Assembly: GCF_011077955.1 (NCBI RefSeq)
Contig: NZ_JAALBX010000001.1
Coordinates: forward strand, 496,001-560,000
DNA: 64,000 bases
DNA from: Citrobacter freundii
Lineage (GTDB): Bacteria; Pseudomonadota; Gammaproteobacteria; Enterobacterales; Enterobacteriaceae
Reading direction: 5' to 3'
Position numbers and translations under genes: made by a program. The notes beneath the pieces are model-generated. The model was not told the origin of the DNA. It saw only the letters and a program-made list of their open reading frames with translations, and did no database searches. Of the stretch, positions 9,003 to 17,901 are shown in pieces (position 1 is the first letter of the stretch; every line of letters begins with the position of its first letter).

Positions 9003-10211
9003 TTAATAGGCAATGGCCCAATTTTTTAAAATACCGCCCGTGGTCATGTGCTTACGCAATGCGGCGGGATGGTATTCACCCCATTTCCAGCTTCCGTCTA
9101 TCGGGGACTGAAACGGTAATCCGCTGCCGCCATAAATCCTGTCGATAACCGACTGGTGAATCATTAACGACGAGTCCAGCGGCGCGGGAAAGCGTCGTGG
9201 CGCCAGGGTTTGCCAGGGCGTCGGAGGAAACCAGCGGCAATGCAGCGGGCCTGCACTACAACCCGTAACAGAGCAGCTATTGATGTCCAGCCCCAAATCA
9301 CTAAGTACATCATGCATCCAGCGCAATGCAATGTTAGACAACCCGCTGTCATCGCTCTCGTCGTCATAACCCCCGCCGATATCCTCATGAATACCAGCAA
9401 ACAGCACCTGCAAAATACGATCGCGAAAATCCCACAGTACCGGCTCAAAGTCGACGCGCTCCTCGTCAACCGCCACGGCATGTAATCCATATTTTACTTG
9501 TGCGCCAAGCGTTGCGGATCCAAAGCGAAACGCATCGGCACGCTTATCCTGGTAATAGGCCGGGATCCCTTTCTTGCCAACGGTATCGAATACCGCGACC
9601 GCCTCGACAGGTACATGCGTGATGCTGTCGTCAGGCTTTGGTCTGTCGAAAAAGTAATCCGGCAGATCGCGCAACACCTGTTCCAGCGCCTCCCCGTCCA
9701 GAGGCGCGGCATAAGCGCGATATTGTGTCCACATCGCTGCCGCACGCCGCCAGGCTTCTGATTTATTGCGTTCGGTGTATTGCAGTTGCTGACTATTGAG
9801 TAATCCCCGGTCAAGGATCATATCGGCCAGCACCCGCACCGTATATGCGCCGTGACTAAATCCGATCAACCAGATCCGATCGCCTGGTTGATAATGACGA
9901 CTGATATAAGTAAAACCTCTGACAACGGGCACGATAAACCGGGCGCCATACGCGCTCTCCACACTGTTCGCAAAAGAATTATTCGGGTCGCCCATCCCGT
10001 GAATATACTTTGCGACCTGTAAGACGTCCCCGTCAGCGCTCCGCCAGGTTTTCTCCTGTTCATTGGCGAGCAGCAGACTATGCTGATCCACATCGCCTCG
10101 CAGCGCCACAAACAACTGGTAAACATTGCCTGCCCGCACCGGGCCGTATTGACGGTCATCGTCTGGCCCGCCCCAGAGTCCATCTGCACAAAAGACAATG
10201 TTTTTGCTCAT
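9003..10211 (-). CDS. DUF2235 alpha/beta-hydrolase (Tle1-like catalytic core), function unknown
   Basis: A 402-residue protein with the DUF2235 layout: an N-terminal strand (NIVFCADGLWGGPDDD), the nucleophile elbow GFSHGAYTVR with S119, the acid at D209 in VAVFDTVGKKG, and H275 in FAGIHEDIGGGYDDE. A complete hydrolase triad is therefore visible. The family includes phospholipase effectors of type VI secretion (Tle1), but also many housekeeping or uncharacterised members, and this protein has only the core with no added domain, signal peptide or obvious immunity partner. GGGAAG precedes the start. It stands alone, divergent from phnF, where phn genes lie in E. coli. The substrate is not known. 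Confidence 0.8.
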   Translation of the reverse strand: MSKNIVFCADGLWGGPDDDRQYGPVRAGNVYQLFVALRGDVDQHSLLLANEQEKTWRSADGDVLQVAKYIHGMGDPNNSFANSVESAYGARFIVPVVRGFTYISRHYQPGDRIWLIGFSHGAYTVRVLADMILDRGLLNSQQLQYTERNKSEAWRRAAAMWTQYRAYAAPLDGEALEQVLRDLPDYFFDRPKPDDSITHVPVEAVAVFDTVGKKGIPAYYQDKRADAFRFGSATLGAQVKYGLHAVAVDEERVDFEPVLWDFRDRILQVLFAGIHEDIGGGYDDESDDSGLSNIALRWMHDVLSDLGLDINSCSVTGCSAGPLHCRWFPPTPWQTLAPRRFPAPLDSSLMIHQSVIDRIYGGSGLPFQSPIDGSWKWGEYHPAALRKHMTTGGILKNWAIAY

Positions 10212-10549
10212 CGTTGCTTCCCGTTGCCAGAGGTAAATTTCGCGTCGTGTTACGTGAGGTTAATCGCCCGCATAAAGTCTCTCGCTGCCTTACCCGGAAA
10301 AAACGCACAATCCGCACGCCATAAGCTAAGAAAATCCCGCCATACACTGCCCTACGAAAAAAGTTGGTAACTGAACATGTCCTCTCATGCCTCTGCGCGG
10401 CTATTGGTCAATCTTCATCCGATTGCCATCAGTTGTTAACAGAACCGTCACATTACTCGGTCAACATGATGGTACAGCTTATGGCGAGCGCGACATGCAG
10501 ACACGACTTGACGCCACCATGACCACTCCTTCGCGAGGCATTGACCGTT
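10212..10549. other. Divergent promoter region of the DUF2235 gene and phnF
   Basis: About 340 bases with no supportable gene. It must contain both start regions; no clear promoter hexamers or operator repeats stand out by eye. No readable remnant of phnE, which precedes phnF in E. coli, was found. Confidence 0.4.
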
Positions 10550-11275
10550 ATGCACCTGTCCAGACATCCGACCAGCTACCCTACCCGCTATCAGGAAATT
10601 GCCGCCCGGCTGGAAGAAGAGTTGAAGCACCACTACCGCTGCGGTGACTATCTGCCGGCTGAGCAGCAGCTCGCTGACCGCTTTGCGGTTAACCGCCATA
10701 CGCTGCGTCGCGCCATCGATCAGCTTGTGGAACGCGGCTGGGTCCAGCGCCGCCAGGGCGTCGGGGTACTGGTACTGATGCGCCCGTTTGATTATCCGCT
10801 CAATGCCCAGGCGCGCTTTAGCCAGAATTTGCTGGAACAAGGTAGCCACCCCACCAGCGAGCGACTGCTGGCCGTGCTGCGTCCGGCGTCAGATCAGGTG
10901 GCGCAGGCGTTGGATGTGGTTGAAGGGCAGAACGTTATCCACCTGCGCACGTTGCGACGGGTTAACGGTATCGCCCTGTGTCTTATCGACCACTATTTTT
11001 CCGAGCTCGCCTGGTGGCCTGCGTTGCAAGGTTTTAGCCAGGGCTCGCTGCATGATTATCTCGACCAGCAGCTCAGTGTGCGTCTGCTACGCACCCAGAC
11101 ACGCATCAGCGCACGCCGCGCGAAGGCCAAAGAGAGCGCCTTGCTGGAGATACCCAATATGGCGCCGCTGATATGCGTACGCACCCTTAACCATCTTCCC
11201 GAGGTGGCGAAACCTGCGGAGTATTCCATCAGCCTGAACCGCGCTGACCTGATTGAATTCACGATGGAGCACTAA
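10550..11275 (+). CDS. phnF: GntR/HutC-family transcriptional regulator PhnF
   Basis: PhnF is the GntR-family regulator encoded within the phosphonate operon. The 241-residue protein, the E. coli length, has an N-terminal winged helix (QEIAARLEEEL, LPAEQQLADRFAVNRHTLRRAIDQL) and a C-terminal UTRA effector domain ending IEFTMEH. The ATG at 10550 matches the E. coli N-terminus (MHLS.HPTSYPTRYQEIAA); GAGG lies eleven bases upstream, and a TTG at 10541 is an alternative. Its stop overlaps the next start in TAATG. With most of the operon gone, its regulatory targets here are unclear; it may control phnH alone or have been kept for another reason. Confidence 0.93.
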   Translation: MHLSRHPTSYPTRYQEIAARLEEELKHHYRCGDYLPAEQQLADRFAVNRHTLRRAIDQLVERGWVQRRQGVGVLVLMRPFDYPLNAQARFSQNLLEQGSHPTSERLLAVLRPASDQVAQALDVVEGQNVIHLRTLRRVNGIALCLIDHYFSELAWWPALQGFSQGSLHDYLDQQLSVRLLRTQTRISARRAKAKESALLEIPNMAPLICVRTLNHLPEVAKPAEYSISLNRADLIEFTMEH

Positions 11276-11352
11276 TGAACACAACTAACGACACTCATGC
11301 CCAACACCAGATGGGTAAAAGTTTTATGCAGGCGCATGGAGAGAACGCATGA
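11275..11352 (+). pseudogene. phnG: In-frame deletion remnant of phnG, 25 codons
   Basis: A tiny frame between phnF and phnH. Its ATG overlaps the phnF stop (TAATG) and its TGA overlaps the phnH start (ATGA), the coupling expected of an intact phnG. The first ~19 residues ([16 protein letters not shown]) recall the E. coli PhnG N-terminus (DTATRQHWMSVLAH), and the last residues HGENA recall its C-terminal RGDNA. This looks like a phnG from which about 125 internal codons were cleanly removed. PhnG normally forms the PhnGHIJ C-P lyase core; a 25-residue peptide cannot do that. The coupling is directly visible; the phnG ancestry is inferred. Confidence 0.6.
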
Positions 11353-11933
11353 CTTTAACCACCGCTTTCTCTGCGCCCGTGTACGATGCGCAACACAGCT
11401 TTCGCCGTCTGCTCAAGGCGATGAGCGAGCCGGGAATGATTGTTTCCCTTCACCACCTGCCCCATGGTTGGCCGCCGTTTGGCCAGGCCACCACCAGTGT
11501 CTTGCTTACCCTGCTGGATAACGACTCGCCAGTGTGGCTGAACGCGCGTATGAGCAACGATTTTGTTCGTCAGAATCTGCGTTTCCATACCCACGCGCCG
11601 ATAACCGACGATCTTGCCAGCGCGCTGTTCGCGGTGGCCGACGAGACGCTGACGCCCATACAGTTGAACTTACTGTCGCAGGGCAGCGCGGTAGTACCAG
11701 AAACCAGCGCCACGCTGATTATGCAGGTCAGCAGTTTGAGTGGCGGGCGGATGCTGCGCCTGACCGGCGCGGGGATCCATGAAGAACGGATGGTTGCGCC
11801 GCAATTGCCGGAGTGCGTGATCCATGAACTGACCGAACGCCCACATCCTTTTGCGTTGGGGATCGATCTGATCCTGACCTGCGGCGATCGCCTGCTGGCC
11901 ATCCCTCGCACCACGCATGTAGAGGTTTACTGA
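11349..11933 (+). CDS. phnH: Phosphonate C-P lyase core subunit PhnH
   Basis: A full-length 194-residue PhnH, the E. coli length, with conserved text [48 protein letters not shown] and [19 protein letters not shown]. PhnH normally joins PhnG, PhnI and PhnJ in the complex that attaches methylphosphonate to ATP and breaks the C-P bond. Here none of its partners remains: phnG is a remnant and phnI-phnP are absent. The gene is undamaged yet should be functionless in C-P cleavage unless partners are encoded elsewhere. Its start overlaps the stop of the phnG remnant. Confidence 0.94.
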   Translation: MTLTTAFSAPVYDAQHSFRRLLKAMSEPGMIVSLHHLPHGWPPFGQATTSVLLTLLDNDSPVWLNARMSNDFVRQNLRFHTHAPITDDLASALFAVADETLTPIQLNLLSQGSAVVPETSATLIMQVSSLSGGRMLRLTGAGIHEERMVAPQLPECVIHELTERPHPFALGIDLILTCGDRLLAIPRTTHVEVY

Positions 11934-12042
11934 TTACCGTTGCATTACGGGCGCTGACAACCATCGGAGCGATATCTGGATGATCGCCCCTTGTCCGCAG
12001 AGACAGTGAGGCGGGTTTTAACGGGCCGGGAATCGCCCTCGC

Positions 12043-12366
12043 TTAGCGGCCATACTCGTCATCAAGACGCCGTTCTTCCTCTTCCAGTTGCTGACGCTCG
12101 CGATCCAGGTGGCGCTGACGCTCATCAATCTGGCGGCGTCGGTCTTCAAGCTGCCTGCGCCGATCGTTATACTGGCGGCGCTGATCGTCGGAACGCTGCC
12201 ATTCTCTGTCGTCATCTCGCCCGTCACGGCGATCGTCATCCTGGGTATAGGCTTCATCAATCGCACGCGTAATGGAACTGACGGTATCGTCGATCATATC
12301 GGCATGTACCGGGTGGGAAATTGTAAATAACGCACACAGCGTCAGCATAGGTGAAAAAGGTTTCAT
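12043..12366 (-). CDS. yjdP: Secreted charged coiled-coil protein YjdP
   Basis: From the ATG at 12366 the protein has 107 residues. A signal peptide (MKPFSPMLTLCALFTISHPVHA) precedes a mature region DMIDDTVSSITRAIDEAY and then about 65 residues of almost pure R, Q, D and E repeats (RRRQLEDRRRQIDERQRHLD), a single charged helix. Length and text match E. coli YjdP, which lies at the far end of the phn operon after phnP. It probably acts in the periplasm; its function is unknown. A longer frame to 12438 adds 24 residues that would bury the signal peptide and was not chosen. Here it is only 109 bases beyond phnH, so phnI-phnP are missing between them. Confidence 0.88.
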   Translation of the reverse strand: MKPFSPMLTLCALFTISHPVHADMIDDTVSSITRAIDEAYTQDDDRRDGRDDDREWQRSDDQRRQYNDRRRQLEDRRRQIDERQRHLDRERQQLEEEERRLDDEYGR

Positions 12367-12442
12367 CAGGCAGCCCCCGAAAAGACAGACTGCTACTTTG
12401 CAAAGTCGCCAGCCGTTAGAGAAGAAGAGAATTCTCAAAGCG

Positions 12443-15013
12443 TCACGACCGACGCGCCCGCCGTAATGCCTGCGCCAGTTGAAGCTGAGTAAAAGGTTTA
12501 CGCAGCAGCTCCACGTCCGGCGGTAACGTCGAATCCTGCGCGGCGCGTAAATCCTGGCCGCTTATCAACAGCCGTGAAATATGCGGGTGATTGAGAGCGG
12601 CATAATGCAATACGTCTGCCCCGCTTACGCTGCCGGGCAACATCAAATCGCTAATCAGCACGCCAATTTCCCCGACGTTATCCAGCAGGCTGATGGCTTC
12701 TTCCACGGTTTGCGCTTCAAGGGTGATATAACCCAGTTGATGAAGCTGTTCGCATAGTGTCTGACGCACATCGGCTTCGTCTTCCAGCAGCAACACAAGT
12801 TCATCCTGAGAGGCGATATCAGGCATATCAACCGGCAATTCCAGTTCGCTTGCCGCCTGTGGCGCGCGCGGCAATTGCAGGCGCACCGTGGTGCCTTCGC
12901 CCGGCGTGGAATCTATCTGCACACGTCCGCCGGACTGGCGCACAAAGCCATAGACCATCGACAAACCAAGGCCGCTGCCTTCACCGGTTCGCTTGGTGGT
13001 AAAGAACGGCTCAAATACGTGGGCTTTCACCTCTTCAGACATCCCACAGCCTTTGTCTGTCACGTCGAGCGTGACCATATCGTGCCGTCGCCCGTCGCCA
13101 CGGGTGACACGCTGGTTCCAGGTGCGAAGAATGATAGTGCCGCTGCGCCCTTCCATGGCGTCCCTGGCATTCATCACGAGATTAATGATGGCGTTTTCCA
13201 GTTGGTTCACGTCAATCCAGGCGGGCCAGGCGGGCTGCTGCGCTTCCAGTTCCAGCTTCAGAGTGGCAGGCAGCGAATGGCGCATCAGTTCCATCAGGTT
13301 TTCCAGCAGCGTTTTGAGCTGTACGGCGCGAGGATTGAGCGATTGTTTGCGTGAAAACGCCAGCAGGCGTTGGGTGAGTTGCGCCCCGCGCTCTGCGGCC
13401 TTCAGCGCGCGGGCGATGCGCGGCGCATCCGGCGACTCGGGCGACGTTAACTCCAGGCTCCCGATAATCACCGCCAGTAGATTATTGAAATCATGGGCCA
13501 ACCCGCCGGTTAACTGGCCGACGGCATTCATTTTTTGACCGTGGACTAACGCCTCTTCCAACCCCTTTCTTTCCGTGCGATCCAGCACCACGTTCACCAT
13601 GCCGCGCCCCGGCACCGGGCTGAACCGCAGTTCAATAGTACGGTTATCCGTCAGCCGCAGTTCTTGTGGATGAGGGAGCGGCAGCGCAAGGTTTTCCTGA
13701 ATATGGGCATCCCGTGGCGCGACCTGGCGCAGCAACTGAAGGTAATGCCGCCCGCGCTGTACACCTTCCGCCTCAAGGCCCAGCAGCAATGGATATTGCG
13801 GGTTCCACACCACCAGCTCGCCGTGGCTGTCGAACAGGGCAAAACCGTCGCGCATGGCGTGAAAGGTGGTTTCCAGCTGGGTGCTTTTCTCTTTCAGGAG
13901 CCGCGACGTGTGCTCAAGCGATGCGGTATTTCGGGCAAAGACGTTAAACGCGCGGGCAAGCTCGCCTAGTTCATCACGCCGTTGCTGCGCCGGAACGGTA
14001 ACGTCGCGCTCGCCGCGCGCCAGCCGCGCCATCGCCGTAGAAATTGCCGTCAGGTTCGAGCCGAGGTTACGGTAGATATACCATCCGGCGAAGCCGGTGA
14101 TAATCAGCGCCAGCGCAGCAAAAACCGCGATAAACAGGATCATCGAGCGCAGCTCTTTATGGCTTGCGGCAGTGCGCAACGCGGACTCCTGCGCTACACG
14201 CTTAACATACTGGTTTATATCGGTATTAAGAAAAGCGACCAGCGCCTTGATGTGGTACATCGACCAGTTAATCGCAAGATCGCTCTCATCAAGCGAGGCG
14301 GAGAGCGGGTCAAGGCGATGAAGTTCTCTAATAAAATCCTGATAGATGATATCCATGGCGGGGTCGCGCATCCGGGCGGGAAGCTGCGCCATAACCGCAT
14401 CGATTTGCTCAACCGTAGGGCGCGGCGACGGAGTTTGAATCGCCGCGACAATCAGGCGATCCATTTCGTTAAGCAGCGCGGGCGCAGGCATGCTGTCCCC
14501 GGTTCGCTGATTAAGCGACTGAATATGATGCAGATAACTTTGATTTTGATACAGGGCGCTTAACAGCGCGTTGCGCTCAAGATGGCGACGATGACCGCGT
14601 TCCAGCATTTGGGTGACGCTGTGCTGTAATTGGTTGCTACGCGAGATGATATTACCCACCAGTTCCGGTTCAAGCGTGGCAAGCGGCGCTTTCGCCAGTA
14701 GCCGCAGCGATCGTTGCAGCGCCAGTTGGGTTTGCTTAAGCCGGTCCGCTTCGCTTTGATATTCAAGCGCCCCCACCACCTGGCTTAACCGGACCGCCGC
14801 CGTGGCGATATTCGCCGTATCGCGCGCCAGCGACATACTGCCGTTCATATCGCTTAAGGTTTGTTTCTGGACCTGCTCCTGTAACACGCTGGCGTGGCGA
14901 AAGCCGACAATCGCCACCACGCTCACCATCAGCGTGACCGCCACCACCAGCAAATTAAAGAACAGCAATCGTCCACGTGCGCTGGTAAGAAATCGGCTGG
15001 CTGGCTGTGTCAT
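12443..15013 (-). CDS. Hybrid sensor histidine kinase linked to the sugar operon
   Basis: An 856-residue inner-membrane sensor. Order of domains: TM1 about 15-37; a ~250-residue periplasmic region rich in helices (38-289); TM2 about 290-313; HAMP (314-368); PAS (about 380-480); dimerisation domain with H507 in GGLAHDFNN; ATPase domain with the N box (INLVMNARDAM), DKGCGM and GEGSGLGLS; and a C-terminal receiver with D789 in ISDLMLP and K839. There is no Hpt domain. GGAG six bases upstream supports the start at 15013. It is divergent from the sugar transporter operon whose other end carries the OmpR-type regulator, so the three units probably form one sensing circuit. The signal is unknown. 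Confidence 0.9.
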   Translation of the reverse strand: MTQPASRFLTSARGRLLFFNLLVVAVTLMVSVVAIVGFRHASVLQEQVQKQTLSDMNGSMSLARDTANIATAAVRLSQVVGALEYQSEADRLKQTQLALQRSLRLLAKAPLATLEPELVGNIISRSNQLQHSVTQMLERGHRRHLERNALLSALYQNQSYLHHIQSLNQRTGDSMPAPALLNEMDRLIVAAIQTPSPRPTVEQIDAVMAQLPARMRDPAMDIIYQDFIRELHRLDPLSASLDESDLAINWSMYHIKALVAFLNTDINQYVKRVAQESALRTAASHKELRSMILFIAVFAALALIITGFAGWYIYRNLGSNLTAISTAMARLARGERDVTVPAQQRRDELGELARAFNVFARNTASLEHTSRLLKEKSTQLETTFHAMRDGFALFDSHGELVVWNPQYPLLLGLEAEGVQRGRHYLQLLRQVAPRDAHIQENLALPLPHPQELRLTDNRTIELRFSPVPGRGMVNVVLDRTERKGLEEALVHGQKMNAVGQLTGGLAHDFNNLLAVIIGSLELTSPESPDAPRIARALKAAERGAQLTQRLLAFSRKQSLNPRAVQLKTLLENLMELMRHSLPATLKLELEAQQPAWPAWIDVNQLENAIINLVMNARDAMEGRSGTIILRTWNQRVTRGDGRRHDMVTLDVTDKGCGMSEEVKAHVFEPFFTTKRTGEGSGLGLSMVYGFVRQSGGRVQIDSTPGEGTTVRLQLPRAPQAASELELPVDMPDIASQDELVLLLEDEADVRQTLCEQLHQLGYITLEAQTVEEAISLLDNVGEIGVLISDLMLPGSVSGADVLHYAALNHPHISRLLISGQDLRAAQDSTLPPDVELLRKPFTQLQLAQALRRARRS

Positions 15014-15320
15014 AACCCACTCCATAGGCGAAAACAAAACAGTAGCGCTTCACAGGGTTTACCGGCACGGTTGCGTTACGGGAATGTGATCGGTGTTAAT
15101 TATTCATCATTTTACCCAAAAAAAATTGCCTTGCAGAAAGCCGGCAAAAGAGAGGCTGCCCAGGGCCTTATGTCACGAAATGACGGGGATAAACGAACGT
15201 GGCCCGCGCCTCGGCAACGCGAAGGATGTGGGATATATGACAAATATGAATGGCTGCTGACATTTTGTATTTATCTGGCTGTGGTCAAGTAATTCCATCT
15301 GACCCCGAATGGAGTGCGCC
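15014..15320. promoter_or_regulatory. Divergent control region of sensor kinase and sugar operon
   Basis: About 300 bases without a gene, expected to hold the regulator's binding sites. A TGTGATCGG stretch near 15085 resembles half a CRP site, and a short inverted repeat GTCAC-GAAA-TGAC lies near 15172-15184. Neither is strong enough to name. No clear sigma-70 hexamer pair was found by eye. Confidence 0.4.
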
Positions 15321-16844
15321 ATGAACGCAACGCCTGTACTGGAGATGCGAGATATCGCCAAAGCGTTTGGTAAGTTTTATGCGCTTAAAGGCGTCAGCCT
15401 GACGGTTTATCCCGGCGAAATCCACGCATTGATGGGCGAGAACGGCGCCGGGAAAAGCACGCTGATGAAAATTCTCGCCGGCGCGTATACCGCCACCAGC
15501 GGCGAGATCCTGATTGACGGCAAACCGTATAACATCAAAGGCCCCAAAGACGCATTACAAGCCGGTATTACCCTGATTTATCAGGAAATGCAGCTCGCGC
15601 CCAATTTAACCGTTGCGGAGAATATCTTTCTTGGCAGCGAAATCTCCAGCGCGGGTCTTGTGAAGCGTACAGAGATGGCCGCCCAGGCGCAGAAAGTTAT
15701 CGACCGCCTTGGCGCGCAGTTTCGCGCAACCGACCTCGTGATGCGCTTAACCATCGCTGAACAGCAGCAGGTGGAAATCGCCCGCGCCCTGCATCGCAAC
15801 AGCCGAATTCTGGTGATGGATGAACCCACCGCCGCCCTCTCCTCCCGTGAAACCCATCGCCTGTTCGAGCTGATTATGCGGCTGCGCAATGAAGGGATGG
15901 CGATTATCTATATCAGCCATCGTATGGCGGAAGTTTATGAACTGTCTGACCGGGTGAGCGTGCTGCGCGATGGCCAGTATGTCGGCAGTCTGGAGCGCGA
16001 CAAGCTAAACGCCCATGAGCTTGTGCGCATGATGGTGGGCCGTCCGCTGAGCGATTTGTTTAATAAAGAACGTGATATTCCGCGCGGCGAGGTACGGCTG
16101 GCGGTGCATCACCTCACCGACGGCGAAAAAATTCAACCGGTCAGCCTGATGGTGCGCGCTGGTGAAGTCGTGGCGCTGGCGGGCCTGGTCGGCGCTGGCC
16201 GTTCCGAACTGGCGCAGTTGATTTTTGGGGTGCGTAAATCCACTGGCGGCAGTATTGAAATCGACGGTCAAACGGCGGCGATTCGTTCGCCGCGTGATGC
16301 CATCGCTCGCGGCATCGGTTTTCTGACTGAAAACCGTAAAGAACAAGGGCTGTTTCTGGATATGGCCGCCCAGGAAAACATCACTATGGCGACGCTTGAG
16401 CGCGATGCCAGTTACGGAATGCTGAACCGCAAAAAAGCCCAGACGATTTCTGATGACGCTATATCGACGCTCAATATCCGCGTGCCTCACGCGCAGGTGC
16501 GGGCGGGAGGCTTGTCCGGCGGCAACCAGCAAAAACTGCTGATCTCCCGCTGGGTTGCTATCGGCCCGCGCATTCTGATCCTTGATGAACCCACGCGCGG
16601 CGTCGATGTGGGGGCAAAAAGCGAGATTTACCGCATCATGAACCACATGGCGCGCCAGGGTGTGGCGATCCTGATGATTTCCAGCGAATTACCGGAAGTC
16701 GTCGGCATGAGCGACCGGGTCTACGTGATGCGCGAAGGCACCATCGCGGGTGAGCTGCAGGGGCCGGATATTACTCAGGAACACATCATGACGCTTGCCA
16801 CCGGCGTTGACGAGTCGCATCAACAGGCGGTGCGCAATGACTAA
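15321..16844 (+). CDS. Sugar ABC transporter ATP-binding protein (RbsA type, two ATPase domains)
   Basis: A 507-residue duplicated ATPase of the ribose/xylose type that powers sugar import at the inner membrane. Domain 1 has Walker [10 protein letters not shown] at 39-47, signature [15 protein letters not shown] and Walker [14 protein letters not shown]. Domain 2 has the degenerate GLVGAGRSE loop typical of the family, signature [14 protein letters not shown] and Walker [13 protein letters not shown]. The start at 15321 is preferred over 15309 because GGAG lies seven bases before it. It is the first gene of a six-gene operon and is followed by the permease. The sugar is not recognisable from this subunit. 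Confidence 0.93.
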   Translation: MNATPVLEMRDIAKAFGKFYALKGVSLTVYPGEIHALMGENGAGKSTLMKILAGAYTATSGEILIDGKPYNIKGPKDALQAGITLIYQEMQLAPNLTVAENIFLGSEISSAGLVKRTEMAAQAQKVIDRLGAQFRATDLVMRLTIAEQQQVEIARALHRNSRILVMDEPTAALSSRETHRLFELIMRLRNEGMAIIYISHRMAEVYELSDRVSVLRDGQYVGSLERDKLNAHELVRMMVGRPLSDLFNKERDIPRGEVRLAVHHLTDGEKIQPVSLMVRAGEVVALAGLVGAGRSELAQLIFGVRKSTGGSIEIDGQTAAIRSPRDAIARGIGFLTENRKEQGLFLDMAAQENITMATLERDASYGMLNRKKAQTISDDAISTLNIRVPHAQVRAGGLSGGNQQKLLISRWVAIGPRILILDEPTRGVDVGAKSEIYRIMNHMARQGVAILMISSELPEVVGMSDRVYVMREGTIAGELQGPDITQEHIMTLATGVDESHQQAVRND

Positions 16845-16866
16845 CTCCTCTCAAAAAGGGTCAACC

Positions 16867-17856
16867 ATGACGCCATCCACATCACCTGCCCCGAAATCCG
16901 CCTCAATGAAGAAAATGCTGAAGGGCGACATTATGCAAACGGTCGGGATTTTGCCGATTCTTATCCTGATTGTGGCGGTTTTTGGCTTTATTACGCCCAA
17001 TTTCTTTACCGAAAGTAATCTGCTGAATATTACCCGTCAGGCATCGATCAATATCGTACTGGCGGCGGGCATGACGTTCATTATTTTGACCGGCGGTATT
17101 GACCTTTCGGTGGGGTCGATTTTAGGCACCACGGCGGTCGCGGCGATGGTGGTATCCCTTTCGCCTGAGCTGTCGATGCTGTCGATACCAGCGGCGTTAA
17201 TGCTGGGCCTGGTGCTCGGTTTGTTTAACGGCGCGCTGGTGGCGTTTGCTGGGCTACCGCCGTTTATCGTGACGCTGGGAACTTACACGGCCTTGCGTGG
17301 CGCGGCCTATTTGCTGGCCGACGGCACCACGGTTATCAACTCAAATATCGATTTTGAATGGATAGGCAACGCTTACCTTGGCCCTGTACCGTGGCTGGTA
17401 GTGATTGCGCTAATGGTCGTGGCAATCTGCTGGTTTATTCTGCGCCGTACTACGCTTGGCGTTCATATCTACGCGGTGGGCGGCAATATGCAGGCGGCGC
17501 GCCTGACCGGCATCAAAGTCTGGTTAGTGCTGCTGTTCGTTTATGGGATGAGCGGGCTGCTTTCGGGGCTTGGCGGGCTAATGAGCGCGTCACGGCTGTA
17601 CAGCGCCAACGGCAACCTGGGGATGGGCTATGAGCTTGACGCCATTGCGGCAGTCATTCTCGGCGGCACCAGTTTTGTGGGGGGCATTGGCACCATCACC
17701 GGCACCCTGGTGGGGGCATTGATTATCGCCACCCTCAATAACGGCATGACCCTGATGGGCGTTTCCTATTTCTGGCAACTGGTGATCAAAGGGGCGGTGA
17801 TCATCATTGCAGTGCTGATAGACAAGTACCGTACCCGTCACCATCAAAGTGCATAA
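16867..17856 (+). CDS. Sugar ABC transporter permease (RbsC type)
   Basis: A 329-residue inner-membrane permease of the ribose-type family with about ten hydrophobic segments. Typical text includes ILTGGIDLSVGSILG, the loop FVGGIGTITGTLVGALIIATLNNGM in short stretches, and the ANMQAARLTGI-like loop GGNMQAARLTGIKVW. Two starts are possible: 16837, overlapping the ATPase stop by eight bases, and 16867, which has AAGGG six bases upstream and is preferred. It forms the channel for the substrate delivered by the binding protein encoded next. Confidence 0.93.
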   Translation: MTPSTSPAPKSASMKKMLKGDIMQTVGILPILILIVAVFGFITPNFFTESNLLNITRQASINIVLAAGMTFIILTGGIDLSVGSILGTTAVAAMVVSLSPELSMLSIPAALMLGLVLGLFNGALVAFAGLPPFIVTLGTYTALRGAAYLLADGTTVINSNIDFEWIGNAYLGPVPWLVVIALMVVAICWFILRRTTLGVHIYAVGGNMQAARLTGIKVWLVLLFVYGMSGLLSGLGGLMSASRLYSANGNLGMGYELDAIAAVILGGTSFVGGIGTITGTLVGALIIATLNNGMTLMGVSYFWQLVIKGAVIIIAVLIDKYRTRHHQSA

Positions 17857-17901
17857 CAACGACCTGTGTATAACAACAATACCCTACTCGAGGAGATCTG
17901 T

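Noticed and set aside
13982-14563. 193-codon plus-strand frame inside the sensor kinase gene
   Set aside because: The opposite strand encodes recognisable HAMP and periplasmic parts of the kinase; this frame resembles nothing.
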